Of a stretch of 64,000 nt of DNA, positions 47,301 to 59,244 are shown one piece after another. Origin of the DNA: Onthophagus taurus (Eukaryota > Arthropoda > Insecta > Coleoptera > Scarabaeidae). The stretch spans positions 13,826,001 to 13,890,000 of the forward strand of contig NC_091967.1 in assembly GCF_036711975.1 (NCBI RefSeq), read 5' to 3'. Position 1 is the first letter of the stretch; each line of letters begins with the position of its first letter. Both the position numbers and the translations under genes were made by a program. A model generated the notes under the pieces. It saw nothing but the letters and a program-made list of their open reading frames with translations. It had not been told where the DNA came from and searched no databases.

Positions 47301-48799
47301 TTTGGACATTACCAGTACATCATCTGTGAATGCGCATATTTGAAATAATTTCGTTATTACATTATCGCTGTTTTCAAGGCCCTCAATAGCAGAGTACCAA
47401 GCAAGATTGAACATCAGCCCTGTCTCACACCAACCCGTAACCCGAATTAACTCATTGTCACCACTACCAGCGTTGTTAATTTTTGGGGGATGTCACTATT
47501 ACGTGAACACGCACAAAGCAGTGCTTTGGATTTTTTTAACAAGATGAACAAAATTTCAGATTCATACGACAAAAACGAACAAAGTTACAACATCACAAAG
47601 TTAGGCTTTTTTTTGTGTGACACCCAAAGAGGACACGAAACGAATTTAATTCGTTTTAGTATCTTTGCAGCTTTGTCCACGACCGACGTAGCAAGTATGA
47701 ACAGGATAATTTTCTATTTTGGCATCGAAGATGATATGATTGAAAAATTAGAAGGCAATAAGTTACTATATTTTTACAACTTTACCACTTACAACATTCC
47801 ATAAAAACTGATATCATTGGTATCAAATAAGTTTTGTACTTTTTTATTACAAATATCCTAAATAGCCAAACCTGTGGGAAATCTGACTTACTTTTTATAA
47901 CTTCTGAACCAGAAGGAATATTAGAAAAAATTATTTAGTCCAATTTTTGTCATTGCTGAATTATAGCTTAGACGATGTTGTAATACCAACAGAGGATAGA
48001 TGATACTATTATGATGAAGAACGTTTTAGGACTTAAAGGATCAAAGAAGAGAACAGTGATAAGTATAACTTATCAATCATTTATTATATTATTATTTAAT
48101 CAAAATCTTGCAATGACTTTTTCTTAATTTTTGTAATAAAGGTACTATTGCAAATTTCATGAAGTTTCCTCTCCCACAGATTAAACATTTCCACGGCGGA
48201 ACTTAACCAGCTCAGAAAGAATTCGTTTTGGTAAGTACCGTGAAAACACTTTTGTTGAACCCAACGGTGTTTTCAAAAAATATGTAATTTAACTTTTTAC
48301 TTGTTACAAGGAACCCGCGTCGACGACGGTGCTATAAAACTTTAAAAAAACACATTGTTGCGTCCTTAACTGCATTGGCAGCGAGTTTTTATTGCATTTA
48401 ACTCGACGGTGCTTGGAAATGTCGTTTCGTTCAGTTTTATTTTAAAAAATATTTGTTAATCCACACCATTTACTTTTAAATTACATTATTTTAACGTTTT
48501 TATTTGGTACTTTCTAATACCTACCTTTCATATCCATATACTTTCCAGTAATATTTTCCACATTCAACGTATTCTCCAAAGCCTCTTTAATCTGATTTTG
48601 CATCTTTAACTCATTATCCCGTAACGTTTTAATTTCCAACATTTTCTCATTTAACGTTTCGACCAAATTTAAATTTTTCTGTTGAATTCTTTTGTAATCC
48701 TGAAATAATCTCATCGTCACTTTCTTTTTCAAACCTGAAATGAAACTTTATTGTAACCTGAATTAACGTTTTAACATCACTTAAATAGTTATTATTCAT
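44376..48799 (-). CDS. Coiled-coil protein of unknown function
   Basis: Five exons: 48799-48781, 48734-48525, 45271-45125, 45071-44875 and 44804-44376. They total 1002 nt, 333 residues, with all splice phases consistent. The first exon is only 19 nt and its donor (GTGATG) is a choice I made to keep the frame; the N-terminus is therefore less sure than the rest. Residues about 10-205 are almost wholly heptad-like (LVETLNEKMLEIKTLRD, EKYEKILDEKK, KVRELENKLEQKEKDL), a long parallel coiled coil. The last 125 residues are Ser/Pro/Lys-rich and disordered, with the basic motif KDKPKKRKLYDP near the end. This layout is common in centrosomal, kinetochore and synaptonemal proteins, but I cannot assign it. 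Its promoter is shared head to head with the zinc-finger gene at 49718. Confidence 0.75.
46091..46960 (-). mobile_element. Tc1/mariner-family transposon remnant
   Basis: Inside intron 2 of the coiled-coil gene. It starts tacagggtgtcacaatag at about 46091. The minus strand encodes pieces of a mariner transposase: the helix-turn-helix RKIAKKLNISRESVHKIVKHGLGLRS near 46755-46670, and the C-terminal part with a broken SPDLNPLDFSLW-like stretch near 46440-46380, TPHKMLNSLK, and FPKRLRTYVKAKGG near 46260-46210. Frameshifts and an internal deletion have removed much of the catalytic core. The partner end is unclear; ttttttgtgtgacaccc at about 47612-47629 is a weak candidate. Confidence 0.75.
46961..47480 (-). 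mobile_element. LINE reverse-transcriptase remnant next to or inside the mariner copy
   Basis: The minus strand reads, with breaks, MFNLAWYSAIEG, FQICAFTDDVLVMSKSCRRLVEIF (a FTDD variant of the YADD motif region) and LRWTGHMIRMLEQRA. It belongs to the same broad kind of insect LINE as the other pieces. If the distant gggtgtcaca end is real, this LINE was inserted into the mariner. Confidence 0.65.
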
Positions 48800-49129
48800 G
48801 ATAACGGACGAATAATTTATAATGGCCACTTTAGAACAAACAATAAGATTTTTTTTTCATAGAAAATTTCAAATTAAATTGTCATTTGTCAAATATTTAC
48901 TTCGAAAATTATTGGAATATGAAATAGCGCCATCTCGTAATTAATTACTTAATAATTATTTTTATTAATTTATATCGTAATTATTTATTTTGATTAGAAG
49001 ATATATTATATCTTTTTTTTTTAATTATGTTTAAATGGTTAATTAAAAAGTATGTAAAAATTAAATTTTCTTAATAAAATTTTATTGAAATATGAGCGCC
49101 CTCTATTATTAGATAGTTTAAAAGTATTC

Positions 49130-49420
49130 ACAAACAATAATTTGCGCATGCTCAGGGCGACCGAAAAGATGGCACAGATGCAAAATAGCTTCGAACATTC
49201 CTTCAAATTTATTCTAACGTTAAAATTAAACGAGCTTCGGTTTTTAAATCCCTTAAATATGTATAATTAATATAAAATAATTTGATACGGTAAATTTCTT
49301 ACCGCAAACGGTATTATGTTGGCTAACCTGTACAGTATTGTGCTATGTAAAATGCAACGCCATTTTATTAACCTTTTAGGCGGGGAGACGTAATTTTGCG
49401 AAATATTACGCTCCTAGCTC
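49130..49420. promoter_or_regulatory. Bidirectional promoter candidate
   Basis: Between the coiled-coil gene (minus, start 48799) and the zinc-finger gene (plus, start 49718). It contains tttgcgcatgctcaggg at about 49141, which resembles the NRF1/Ewg site GCGCATGC, followed by aaagatggc, like a YY1/Pho site. Both are typical of housekeeping promoters. The 0.9-kb gap has no gene. Confidence 0.4.
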
Positions 49421-49717
49421 TTAAATTATCAATCGTGAAATAGAAACGTTGAAGGGAATACACATAACGTTAATAAAGGTAATAAATTTAATCTGATATC
49501 CTCGCGTTTAGTAAAAATTCCGTATTGTACGTTTACGTGTGACGAAGTAGTGCGGTTGTGGTGTGCTGCTGGTTCATTGTCATTATTCGTTTCTCGTTTG
49601 TTTAAATTATTTGACATTTATTTACAACGTTTCTAACCTAAACGTCGTCATTTGACAGGTAAACGTCATAATTGTGTTTTGGTTGTAGTAATAAAACTGG
49701 AGGAAATTGAATCCGGA

Positions 49718-52700
49718 ATGGAAGATGGTTCTGATGGTCCTCTGGAACCTATCAAAAACGGCGAAGTGATGGCCAAATTACCGGAAGAAACTGAAGAGAA
49801 ACAAGAACCAAAGACTTCGATTAAAATAAATGGAAATGCAAATGCTAATAATGCCAACTCAGAGGACAGCGATGACAGTTCAGATTTTGATGCACTGGTG
49901 ATAGATGAATCGGTGAATACAAAAAAGAAGACGCGAAAAGGGCGGCAAAGAGGATTTAAGGGGTTTAAAAATACCGGGGAGAACCATGTGCATAGTAATC
50001 CGTATTTTAAGGAGTCTATTTTTGAATTGTTGGAAAAAGCACAAGGTAAGAAGAAAGAAGTAAAAATAAAAGAGGATGATAAAGTGGTAAAAAATAATAA
50101 TAGTAATAAGATAGTTGAGAAAAAAGGAAAAGCAAATCCTAAATTAAGAGAATACACACAATATTTGGGTTTACAACCGACATTGCAATTTAAATGTAAA
50201 AAGTGTTTACGTGCTGGTTTCCCCTCGTTGGGATCATTAAACGTTCACATTTTGAATTGTACCCAAACACCTCCTTTAAATAATTTAACAAGTACAAATA
50301 ACATTTCTGGTCAAACAAATATTCGCGTTACTAGAAACGTCTTTTTATGTTCAGCTTGCGGCACTTATTACGAAAACTGGAATTTATTTTTGCATATGCG
50401 CGAAGTTCATCGGCGGTACATTTGTCTTTATTGTTTAGGAATGTTTTCACATCCGGAAAAGCTCTCGTTGCACATAGTCTCGAAACACAATTGCGTTCCG
50501 AATCAGATAAATACCCCCGAAGAATTTTATAACATTTACAAAGTACCCTGTTTTCTAATGTGCTGCGAATGTCAAAAGGGTTTTACCGAAACCGACAATT
50601 TTTTTGAACACCAATGTCTCGAAAATTCTAATAAAACCACCTCCAAATCCACAGTAAAAAATTCATCGAAAAATTCCAAACCAATCGATCACGTTACGGG
50701 AGACTCAGCATCGCAAAGCCCACCGCCTTTAGAAAACGAAATCGAACGGATCGACGAAACTAATTGCAATGAAACAAGCGCAAACGATAATAACGATTGT
50801 AACGAAGATTTAAATGTAATAGAATCTAAATCAGCACATGAATTTAAATCCATGGAAACGAGAGAAGATCATTTGACAGATTCAAATTATGATGACTCAA
50901 CAAAAATAATGTCAAAAGAAGAGAATGATTTAATACAACCTACAAATACGCAACAATTATCTCCAACTCACAATTTACAAGAAGACGAGAGACTTAGTGT
51001 GGATGAAGAAGAATCTATAGAAACTCGCAAGGTTCCAAAAGTTAGACTAAAATTACCAAAAACTTTTGATTATCAACAAGAAAAACTCGAAACGGAAGAG
51101 AATTACGACAGCGATGATAGCGAAAAATTAACAATGGAAGTCGACCAGATCGAAAACGAAAGTCAAGAATCAAACGGAAATATTGTAGAAATTGAAAACC
51201 ATCAAAATCAAGATGCTAATAGAATGCAAATCGCCGGCGTGGAAGTTCCAATTATCGAATTAGAATTAGAACAACCTTTGGATAAGTTTGATATACAAGT
51301 TTTACTAAGGAAATGTTTAAGTTTAACAATAGCGACGTGCGTTTATTGCAACCACGCCCGAAAAATTTCGGTAAATGGTAAACAATTAGGACTTCACGCA
51401 ATCGCTGAGCACAGATTTAGCGCCGTTGTAAACAGCATAACAGCCGAAGAATTAATACCGGAAAGTTTCGTTGCACGAATCAAAGATTCTTTACCCGACT
51501 TAGAATCGGTTTATTTCAATTTGGAGAGTAATTCGTCGGAGGCGATCACTTTTTCGCACGTTTTCGAATGTTTTCAATGCCGATACTCAACAACGGTACA
51601 CAAAGAACTTTACCTCCACAACCGAAAAATGCACGCAAAATCAATTTTACTATGTATAATGTGTAAATCGAATTTTTATAGTTATAGCGAATTAATTTGT
51701 CATTTATGCCCCGGTTTATACGAACTAAATAGCGAAATACATTTTCGTTGTTGTATGTGCGTTAGCGATGACCTCCCATCAGCTTTCCGCTTAATGGTAC
51801 ACGTAAGAAAACGGCATCATGCATGCGACGTTTGTTTAGAGTTGTGCCATAACCAATCGAAGCTTTCGAATCACGTCTGGAAGCATAAATTGCATCATTT
51901 ATGCTACCGTTGCGGAATAGCGTATAGAAACAAACCAGACATCACAAAACATTTATTTTGGAAACATGGAACTGAAAGTGTGTTATGCAAAAAGTGTTTG
52001 CAAAAAAAATGGCCGCATGTTTATCATTTTTGCATACCACCATTAAATTTTATTTGCGAAGAGTGCAACTTAAGCTTTTCTAAATCCGTTTATTTGATGG
52101 TCCATAAACGATTACACACCGGTGAGAAGCCTCACGTTTGTTCAGAAGAAAATTGCGGGGAGCGGTTTATTTCTAAAAAGTTACTGTTAAAACACGAATT
52201 TAAACATAGAGAACCCCAAGAAGAACCGCCCCCCATTGAGCCGGAAAAAATTGAAGAAACGGTTCAATCGGAGCAACTTGAAAACGCCGAAAAAGAAAAT
52301 GAAGGCCCGATAGAAGCGCCGGAAATAATCGAAGAAAAGCCCAAACCTAAAGTCGACGTTTACGATTTACCCGAATTAAATTTATCGGAAAGCGATAGCG
52401 ATTCCGACGATGAGAACGCATCAAAACCAAACTTATTAAACGCCGAAAATCTCGAAACTAACAACGAATCGGATAAACTCGAAGATAAACCCGTTTTAGA
52501 AACGATTTGGGACGATTTCCGAAACTACCAAGCGATCAAAGAAAAAGAAGAATACGAAAGCAAAATCGAAGAGATAAAAGAAAAAATTAACTTAGAAAAC
52601 ATCTTAAACGACCACGATTATTGCGTAATCCCGGAACAACCCGACTTGGAATTACGCGAAATCGATATGAGTGCAGACCACGATTATTGCACCGGCCCAA

Positions 52701-54010
52701 AAAATGAAACCCCCCAAATCGGGCAAACGGCAAGTAGTAAAAGTCCGCAAAAGAAAAAGCACGAAGGCAGCTCGTCAAGCGATAGCAGCGATTCCGATTC
52801 ATCAAGTTGTACATGCGGGTCAAATTGTTCGTGTAGCTCAAGTTCCGGGAGTAGTTCTTCATCATCAGATAGTTCCGAATCGGATAGTTCATCATCGGAA
52901 GGGAGGCGGAGACAAGAAGCCCGGAGAGAAAGGAGGAAACAAAAAGCGAATAAAAAGGCCGAAGTCGAAACCGTCGATGTTGTTAATAACGACAACCAAC
53001 CGGTTATTATCCCGGATGTTCCCATCCAAGAATCCGATTTAGAAACGACCGAATCGGACACGGACGAAGATTTTTACGACAAACAACCCCAAGAATTAAC
53101 GAGTAAAATTTTAGCGGAGAAGAAAAATCAATTATTACAAATGGCGTCAATTGGACCCTATATAAACGGGTCAATTATGGATGGGAGTCGACCCCCCACG
53201 CCCAGTTTACCCGAAGAACCTAAAAAGAAAAAATCGAAATCGAAGAAGAAAAAAAAGAAAAATAAAAGTTCTAAATACGACGTTGAAAATCCAATCACCA
53301 CCATTAATAATTATCAATCCGTGGCTCCTTTAACCCTAACCTTACCGAAAAATTCCCCGATAATCACACCTTCATATTCGCCAGATCCCGTTCAAACACC
53401 CACACCAAGTCATCAACAACCAAGTGAATCCGACTCAAATGTGCGAGCTTCTAAACGAAGACGAGTTCCAAATAAATTTTATGGATATTCGAGCGATGAA
53501 GAACAAGAAAAAGTTCAACCTCCCGTGCAAAAGTGGAGAAAAACCGATTTACCTTCAGTACCTAGATCGCCGTTAGTTGTACCTCCCATTACTATAAAAA
53601 CTACGCCTATTCCGGAACAATCCAGAATACCAGATTTTACACATCACATAAAACCTTATCGACCTCCAATTATTCCAAAATTAAAACCTTTACAAATCGC
53701 TGAACCTGAAAGTGGAACAGATTCAAACGATACCAGTTCGGATGAGGAACCCCCTCCTGCACCACCACCAATTGCTGCTCCACCACCGCCACCTTTAGCT
53801 CAACCTCAACCGGCTTTGTATTGTTACTGTCGGTGTCCGTATGATGAAGTTTCGGAAATGATCGGCTGTGACTCTAGTGACTGTGCGATAGAATGGTTTC
53901 ATTTTGAGTGTGTCGGGATTATGGTGCCCCCGAAAGGACAATGGTTTTGTCCAGATTGTCGGAAGAAGAAACAACAGCGTCGTGAGTTACTACAAGGTCA
54001 CACAGTGTAG
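49718..54010 (+). CDS. C2H2 zinc-finger and PHD-finger nuclear protein
   Basis: A single uninterrupted frame of 1430 residues. The frame is open further upstream, but the first ATG is at 49718 (MEDGSDGPLEPIKNG). About residues 157-180, 209-257, 674-770 and 777-832 hold C2H2-type fingers, including a tandem pair with the linker HTGEKP (FICEECNLSFSKSVYLMVHKR then HVCSEENCGERF). Between them are acidic disordered parts. A Ser/Asp-rich tract (about 1010-1070) and a poly-Lys stretch near 1170-1185 follow. The C-terminus has a Pro-rich run, then a PHD finger (about 1366-1414: YCYCRCPYDEVSEMIGCDS, CAIEWFHFECVG, PKGQWFCPDC) very like that of ING proteins, which bind histone H3 methylated on Lys4. It is therefore probably a chromatin regulator. 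The combination of fingers with an ING-like PHD is unusual, and I cannot give a symbol. AATAAA at 54142 may end the transcript. Confidence 0.92.
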   Translation: MEDGSDGPLEPIKNGEVMAKLPEETEEKQEPKTSIKINGNANANNANSEDSDDSSDFDALVIDESVNTKKKTRKGRQRGFKGFKNTGENHVHSNPYFKESIFELLEKAQGKKKEVKIKEDDKVVKNNNSNKIVEKKGKANPKLREYTQYLGLQPTLQFKCKKCLRAGFPSLGSLNVHILNCTQTPPLNNLTSTNNISGQTNIRVTRNVFLCSACGTYYENWNLFLHMREVHRRYICLYCLGMFSHPEKLSLHIVSKHNCVPNQINTPEEFYNIYKVPCFLMCCECQKGFTETDNFFEHQCLENSNKTTSKSTVKNSSKNSKPIDHVTGDSASQSPPPLENEIERIDETNCNETSANDNNDCNEDLNVIESKSAHEFKSMETREDHLTDSNYDDSTKIMSKEENDLIQPTNTQQLSPTHNLQEDERLSVDEEESIETRKVPKVRLKLPKTFDYQQEKLETEENYDSDDSEKLTMEVDQIENESQESNGNIVEIENHQNQDANRMQIAGVEVPIIELELEQPLDKFDIQVLLRKCLSLTIATCVYCNHARKISVNGKQLGLHAIAEHRFSAVVNSITAEELIPESFVARIKDSLPDLESVYFNLESNSSEAITFSHVFECFQCRYSTTVHKELYLHNRKMHAKSILLCIMCKSNFYSYSELICHLCPGLYELNSEIHFRCCMCVSDDLPSAFRLMVHVRKRHHACDVCLELCHNQSKLSNHVWKHKLHHLCYRCGIAYRNKPDITKHLFWKHGTESVLCKKCLQKKWPHVYHFCIPPLNFICEECNLSFSKSVYLMVHKRLHTGEKPHVCSEENCGERFISKKLLLKHEFKHREPQEEPPPIEPEKIEETVQSEQLENAEKENEGPIEAPEIIEEKPKPKVDVYDLPELNLSESDSDSDDENASKPNLLNAENLETNNESDKLEDKPVLETIWDDFRNYQAIKEKEEYESKIEEIKEKINLENILNDHDYCVIPEQPDLELREIDMSADHDYCTGPKNETPQIGQTASSKSPQKKKHEGSSSSDSSDSDSSSCTCGSNCSCSSSSGSSSSSSDSSESDSSSSEGRRRQEARRERRKQKANKKAEVETVDVVNNDNQPVIIPDVPIQESDLETTESDTDEDFYDKQPQELTSKILAEKKNQLLQMASIGPYINGSIMDGSRPPTPSLPEEPKKKKSKSKKKKKKNKSSKYDVENPITTINNYQSVAPLTLTLPKNSPIITPSYSPDPVQTPTPSHQQPSESDSNVRASKRRRVPNKFYGYSSDEEQEKVQPPVQKWRKTDLPSVPRSPLVVPPITIKTTPIPEQSRIPDFTHHIKPYRPPIIPKLKPLQIAEPESGTDSNDTSSDEEPPPAPPPIAAPPPPPLAQPQPALYCYCRCPYDEVSEMIGCDSSDCAIEWFHFECVGIMVPPKGQWFCPDCRKKKQQRRELLQGHTV

Positions 54011-54149
54011 GTGGCATATGTGGATGTTGAATTGTGTATATAGATAGGGACGTTTCTAAAAAAAATGAAGATACCTTTTTCTTTAATATTTAATGACAGT
54101 CGAACTAAAAACGTGAATTGTGGCTAAGTTGTTCAAATAAGAATAAACT

Positions 54150-57100
54150 TTTTTTTTTTTTCATCTTTTTATGATCTTTTTTTTGTGAAAAACGCATAAA
54201 CGATCTTACCATATTAATTTTTTTTCTCTTGTACATTTTCGTTTTATTTTTACAACTAACGAACTTTAGGTATTATATTAATACACACAAAGACGTTTTG
54301 GTCTAAAAATTGTTTGTTATAGGTTTTGTAATTTCACAAATTTATTTTAACTATGATGTAATCAATGATCTGTATAAAACTGATAACACAGAGTAACACA
54401 GAAGTGAAGGTTAGCAGTTATGATTGACTACAGATAATAAGATTATTTTAACAAGAACTATGATATTTATTAATTTAAAATTAAAACGTACGATATTGCC
54501 CGGTTAAGTGAAATGTTACTCTTTGCAAATTTGGTGCGCAACTTAAATGGAGTGCTTTTGACACATCAAAAAAGAGACGCCATTGGGTTCATTTATGTGT
54601 TATTCTGTATTATGTGATTATAAAGTTATCCAACTCTGACAATTTAAATGATAGATGTTTAATTAATTGATTAGTAACCATAGTTTTGATTGAAGAATAT
54701 AAATGATGCGTTTACATTAGACATATTTGTAATTTGCAATGCATTTACACTTAATTACAACAAAGATTATAACAACATTTCCAGATAACGCTGTTTTTGT
54801 CAGTTAAAAAGTCGCTATACAACAACGTCTTCCTGTTTTAGCTCTTTACGTAAAGTATGTCTTTTAAATTGGCAAAACACTTTAATCCTTTTGCCTCTGT
54901 AAAGAGCTGTTAGGCTAGATACGCAGTTGGTGGCCAAGTCTCAACGGAAATCGATATCTAAGTGGCCACGATTACATTATCCTTATAGAATTTCGGTGGC
55001 CAGATCGCCTAAAGATGTATCCAAACGTAACGCGGCAGCAGTACGCGGCGTTCGCAGGATGCAATAAGTATACGAAGAAAGATTTAGAACTCACTTATAA
55101 GCCACGCACTTATGTGTCACTCACATATCGCGTAGCACTGCTGCGAAAACATTTTTTGATATGTCCAAACTTGCACACGGCAAAATTGTGTCCTGTACTT
55201 GCCGTGCGCAAGTTTTTATATTGATAGTGGACACGCAATTAAATTGTGTTAAAGCCAGTATTAATCGGGGAAAGCGGTACACAATATTGATATTTGATTG
55301 AGTTAACGAGTTTTGGTAAACCACACAAACAGTTGTACTACTAAGTAGTACAAATAGTCATATAATGAAGGTAATTTTCCTCGCTGTCACTTTTGCTATT
55401 AAGTAAAGTTTCGGAAGTTCTGATAAGATTTCGATGTCATTAGCGATAGATACCGTTGATTGAATCCTGAAGGATTTACTCCAACAGTAGGTACATAACT
55501 TCCGTAGGTCACTATAAAATATCTTTTATAAGCCTTATTTACTAAAATTGATGAGTAGGTGTTTCCTTTCATTGATATTATATACATTTTATTAGTTTAT
55601 TTCTTTCGCAGATGTTGGTACAGATCAATATTTTTCTCTTTTTAGTTCCCGCAAATTTAAAATATTTATTCGATCATTTACTGTTTAAACCGCTACATTC
55701 CATTTTGACGTTTCCATAGTATTATGCATATCATCGCACATTATCGGTGAATGGCAAAGTTCCAAAGATATTTGTTCATAATTTTCTGCTATAATATCTG
55801 CAATACGTCATTTTTTGGTATTTGAAGGTCAAAACAACGAAATTGAGTTTATTGCTTGCACTTATCATTTTTCATTGTACATTTGCTCAAGAGCAGTCTT
55901 CTAATCTGTTGTTCAGAGCGGTATCTACTATAACAGAAATCTCTCTTACAATTAGTGTAATATGGTAATTTAGTCTTTTCTTCTTTTGGCCTGTATCTTC
56001 TATATTACAATCTCATTTCATTTTATCTGCTTTATTCTAACGAATTTTTTTCACTTAAAAAGAGCAAAATACTTAAAGAGTAACTTATACTCATAAAATT
56101 TTCTTGTCTTATCACCTTTCTTTTATGAACAAAAAAATATATATTAGCGACAGAATTATTCCGATTGGCCAGTCTCTTAACATTAACTTTGCTTGACATA
56201 GAGTCATTTAGACTAACTAGACACCTATTAAGTCTTCCTGTAAGTGTTTCGCGTGGTTGTGGAACTCACTGCTACTAAATATCAGTATATGTGTTGTGTG
56301 AATTTATTTCGAATAAGTTCTTGCTAAATCTATCAGGCATTCTGAGTAAGCTGGGTGACTCTATCATTCTAGGAGTCAACCTTAATAACTTCAATAAATG
56401 CGTTATTTAAAGTTTAGGTATTCTATATCATTAATTAGATTGAATTAGATTAGGTGGTTAAGAATCACATAAAGATCATTGACTCATTTTGAATGATTCC
56501 TGGTTTTCTACAATTCTCAGAGATATTGAGATTAGCATTATTTGGTACTGGAAAAGCTTTTGATGAAGCTTTGGCAAGCTTAAAGCAACTTGGCTTCACC
56601 GAGTTATTTTGCCTCTTCTTAAAATTGGAATACTAAAAAATTGTATTTTGGTAAGGAACTTCAAAAATCAAAGTCTAATTACTGCCACACATTAATTTTG
56701 ATCAAGTCACTGTTTTTGCCAAAGCTCTTAACATTCATTTAATCATTTCTGCTTGATTTAAAAACTCATATTTGTAAAAAAGTTGATTTTACCAGAACGC
56801 CAAAGCAAAATAGCTACTGTAACGGTTAGTTCAAGCCTACAGAATAATATTTGATAGTATTTTAAGATCAAGTGCATATGCGGAATTCACCAAATTCTGG
56901 CAGATTTACACTCACAGTTGCAGTGTACTTCCTAAACTATTGGCCAAATTCATTCCAAATAGAGAATAAACTTTTTTTTGGTTACATATTGAAAGGATTG
57001 GGTTTGACATAAATTGCATGTTAATAACAAATGTTAGATGTAAACGCATCATTACAAAAAGATTCAGACTTCATGTACCATTTTAAAACTTGCATCCTAG

Positions 57101-59244
57101 CGAGATCAAAAAATCGAATGTGGGTGTAATTGCATAAGTAATAGCTTCCGTTTGATTTTTTGATGATCGTGACATTCAAGAAAGAGTATCTCACAATCAT
57201 CAGGTGGTTATATAAAAAATCATGGTGGCGCGTGCAATGAGAGTATTAATTTTGCACTGAATTTTTTTGATAATTAATTGTCAAATTGTTTATAGTTAGA
57301 GAGTTGCAATCAATTATTTATCGTAGCCAATATCAATCAAAATTTGGTAATTTTTGGTTTAAATTTATTACTTGCCGTTGTTTTTGCCATTTTGTCAATT
57401 AATGCGTATTAAGTTTCGTATATTATATATAAAATCGATGTAGCCCCTTTTCACGGTTCGTAAATGGCAGCTACGAACGTAAGCGAGATGTCATCCTGAG
57501 TTTTGGAAAAAAAATCAAATCATTATGTTAAATTATATTAATGTATTAATTTAAATTATTTAAAAAAGGATCAAGGTGACGTCCTTATTACTATTACTCC
57601 TTATAATGTTCGGTTGCTTCCTCTTATGGAGAAATTAACATATTACGCTATATTTCCCAATTAGGATGACTTAAATTGAAAGCAACTTTATTCGGTTTTA
57701 TGACGATGTCAATTTTTTTGATCTAGGCAGAAGCGCTCTATAACCAATAAGCAGCAGATAGCCGAAAATATTAAAAAAATTTTGATTTTATGGGGTATAA
57801 CAAAAATTTGGCTTCAAAACGTTTTATTAACAGTAACGTTCATTTTGAAACTATTCCAAAAAAATATGTGACCTGTTACAACACCCCCTTTAATTGTCAG
57901 AGACAAAGAAAAGTTTTGATTATATTTTTTTACATCGGTTTATTGGCGTGATAAAATTTTATTTAACGAAATGATTGTTTCCTTTACATAAACGCATCAG
58001 TATTAGTCACAAAATATACACTTATTTTTTTCTGTAATTTAGTTATGAGTAATAACAATATTAAATTTCACTTCATTTTTGTTTATTAGCTATTCTACTT
58101 TTATTAATTAGTACAGTTTTATTGTAAATATTTATAAACAAACTTTCAATTAGTAATTACTTCATTGTTTATATTGTAAATAGCGCATATTGTGTTTGTA
58201 CCTGTAAATAAGGTATAATCCCGAAATACTTAAGCTATGTGATTCTCTTCAAAGGCAAGTATTTGTAGTTTTATTTTCACTTTTTTATGTTATGTTTATC
58301 ATTTTTTTTTGTACGACGCCAACGTTTTCTGTAATATCATTATTTAGTAGTAATAGTAACCGAAATCGAACCAGTAACGTTTTTGCCAAATTAATTAGTG
58401 TACATTTTGTAAATAGATAATTGGCCGGCTCTCTATTCGTCGTCTTCGAATGGAGCGTAAGTGTTATTTTTTAGCGTAGCGAGATGATCTGAAGAGAAGA
58501 GAACGAGGATTCTATGTAATAAAGAACTTTCTCAATAATAAAGTAAGATTTTTTTTAATGTATATCTTAAAAAATTCCCTCTTATTTTTTTAAAAATTCC
58601 TGAAAGAAAATTAAGTGTTTGTGTTAACATAAAGATGATGGATTAATGTAAAAATTAAGCATTTTTTTTTACAAAAATATTTTTATTAACTACTACTGAT
58701 GACATTATATACATACACTTTTTGCATATATGTAACAGAAAATAAAATGTGAAACGTAATGAGATCAGTCCACTTTTTTACGCATATCATTGCTTTCTGC
58801 CAAGGAAGGTACACATTTTCTTTGGCACTTTTCAAAAACATAAATATTCCTCGATTCAACAAAACTTGAAAAAAAATGTACAAAAAAAAAAGAAGAAAAA
58901 ATTAAAATTTTCGCTTAAAAAGAAAAGATTCAACCCAAATTTAAGAGAAAATCAAAACGAATGAAATCGACTAGCATTTTCAAACAGCATTTTAGACTTT
59001 CCAAAAATAGTAAATAAACCGCGCGATAATGGAGACTAAAAAGTCGTTTCGAAATAAATGTAAATGATTGAAAATTATTTTAATAAATACTAAGACTGAA
59101 TTGGTAATGTTATAATGAATGTAATTATGAAATTAATATTTTAAAATTGAGTATTCTTATAGTAATAGAATATTTTTAGATTCTTCTATTTAATATTACG
59201 TTTTGTTTGTTCAATCACATACAATTAATAAAACCAAAACGGGT
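54150..59244. other. 5-kb intergenic region with hairpins and no supported gene
   Basis: AT-rich and without recognisable protein. At about 54838-54910 agctctttacgtaaag faces ctgtaaagagct, a short inverted repeat. At about 55020-55225 lies a GC-rich island with nested inverted pieces (gcggcagcag against ctgctgcg; aacttgcacacggcaa against ttgccgtgcgcaagtt). At about 58430-58550 a second GC-richer stretch ends in two AATAAA motifs and could be a transcript end or a repeat terminus. I name no family for any of these. Confidence 0.4.

Noticed and set aside
49652-49717. Start of the zinc-finger protein upstream of 49718
   Set aside because: The frame is open but has no ATG there, and the first codon would be TTG; 49718 is the first ATG in frame.
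58400-58560. A long terminal repeat or transcript end before the Ack gene
   Set aside because: The GC-richer stretch and polyadenylation-like motifs are suggestive, but I found no matching second copy or coding remains nearby.
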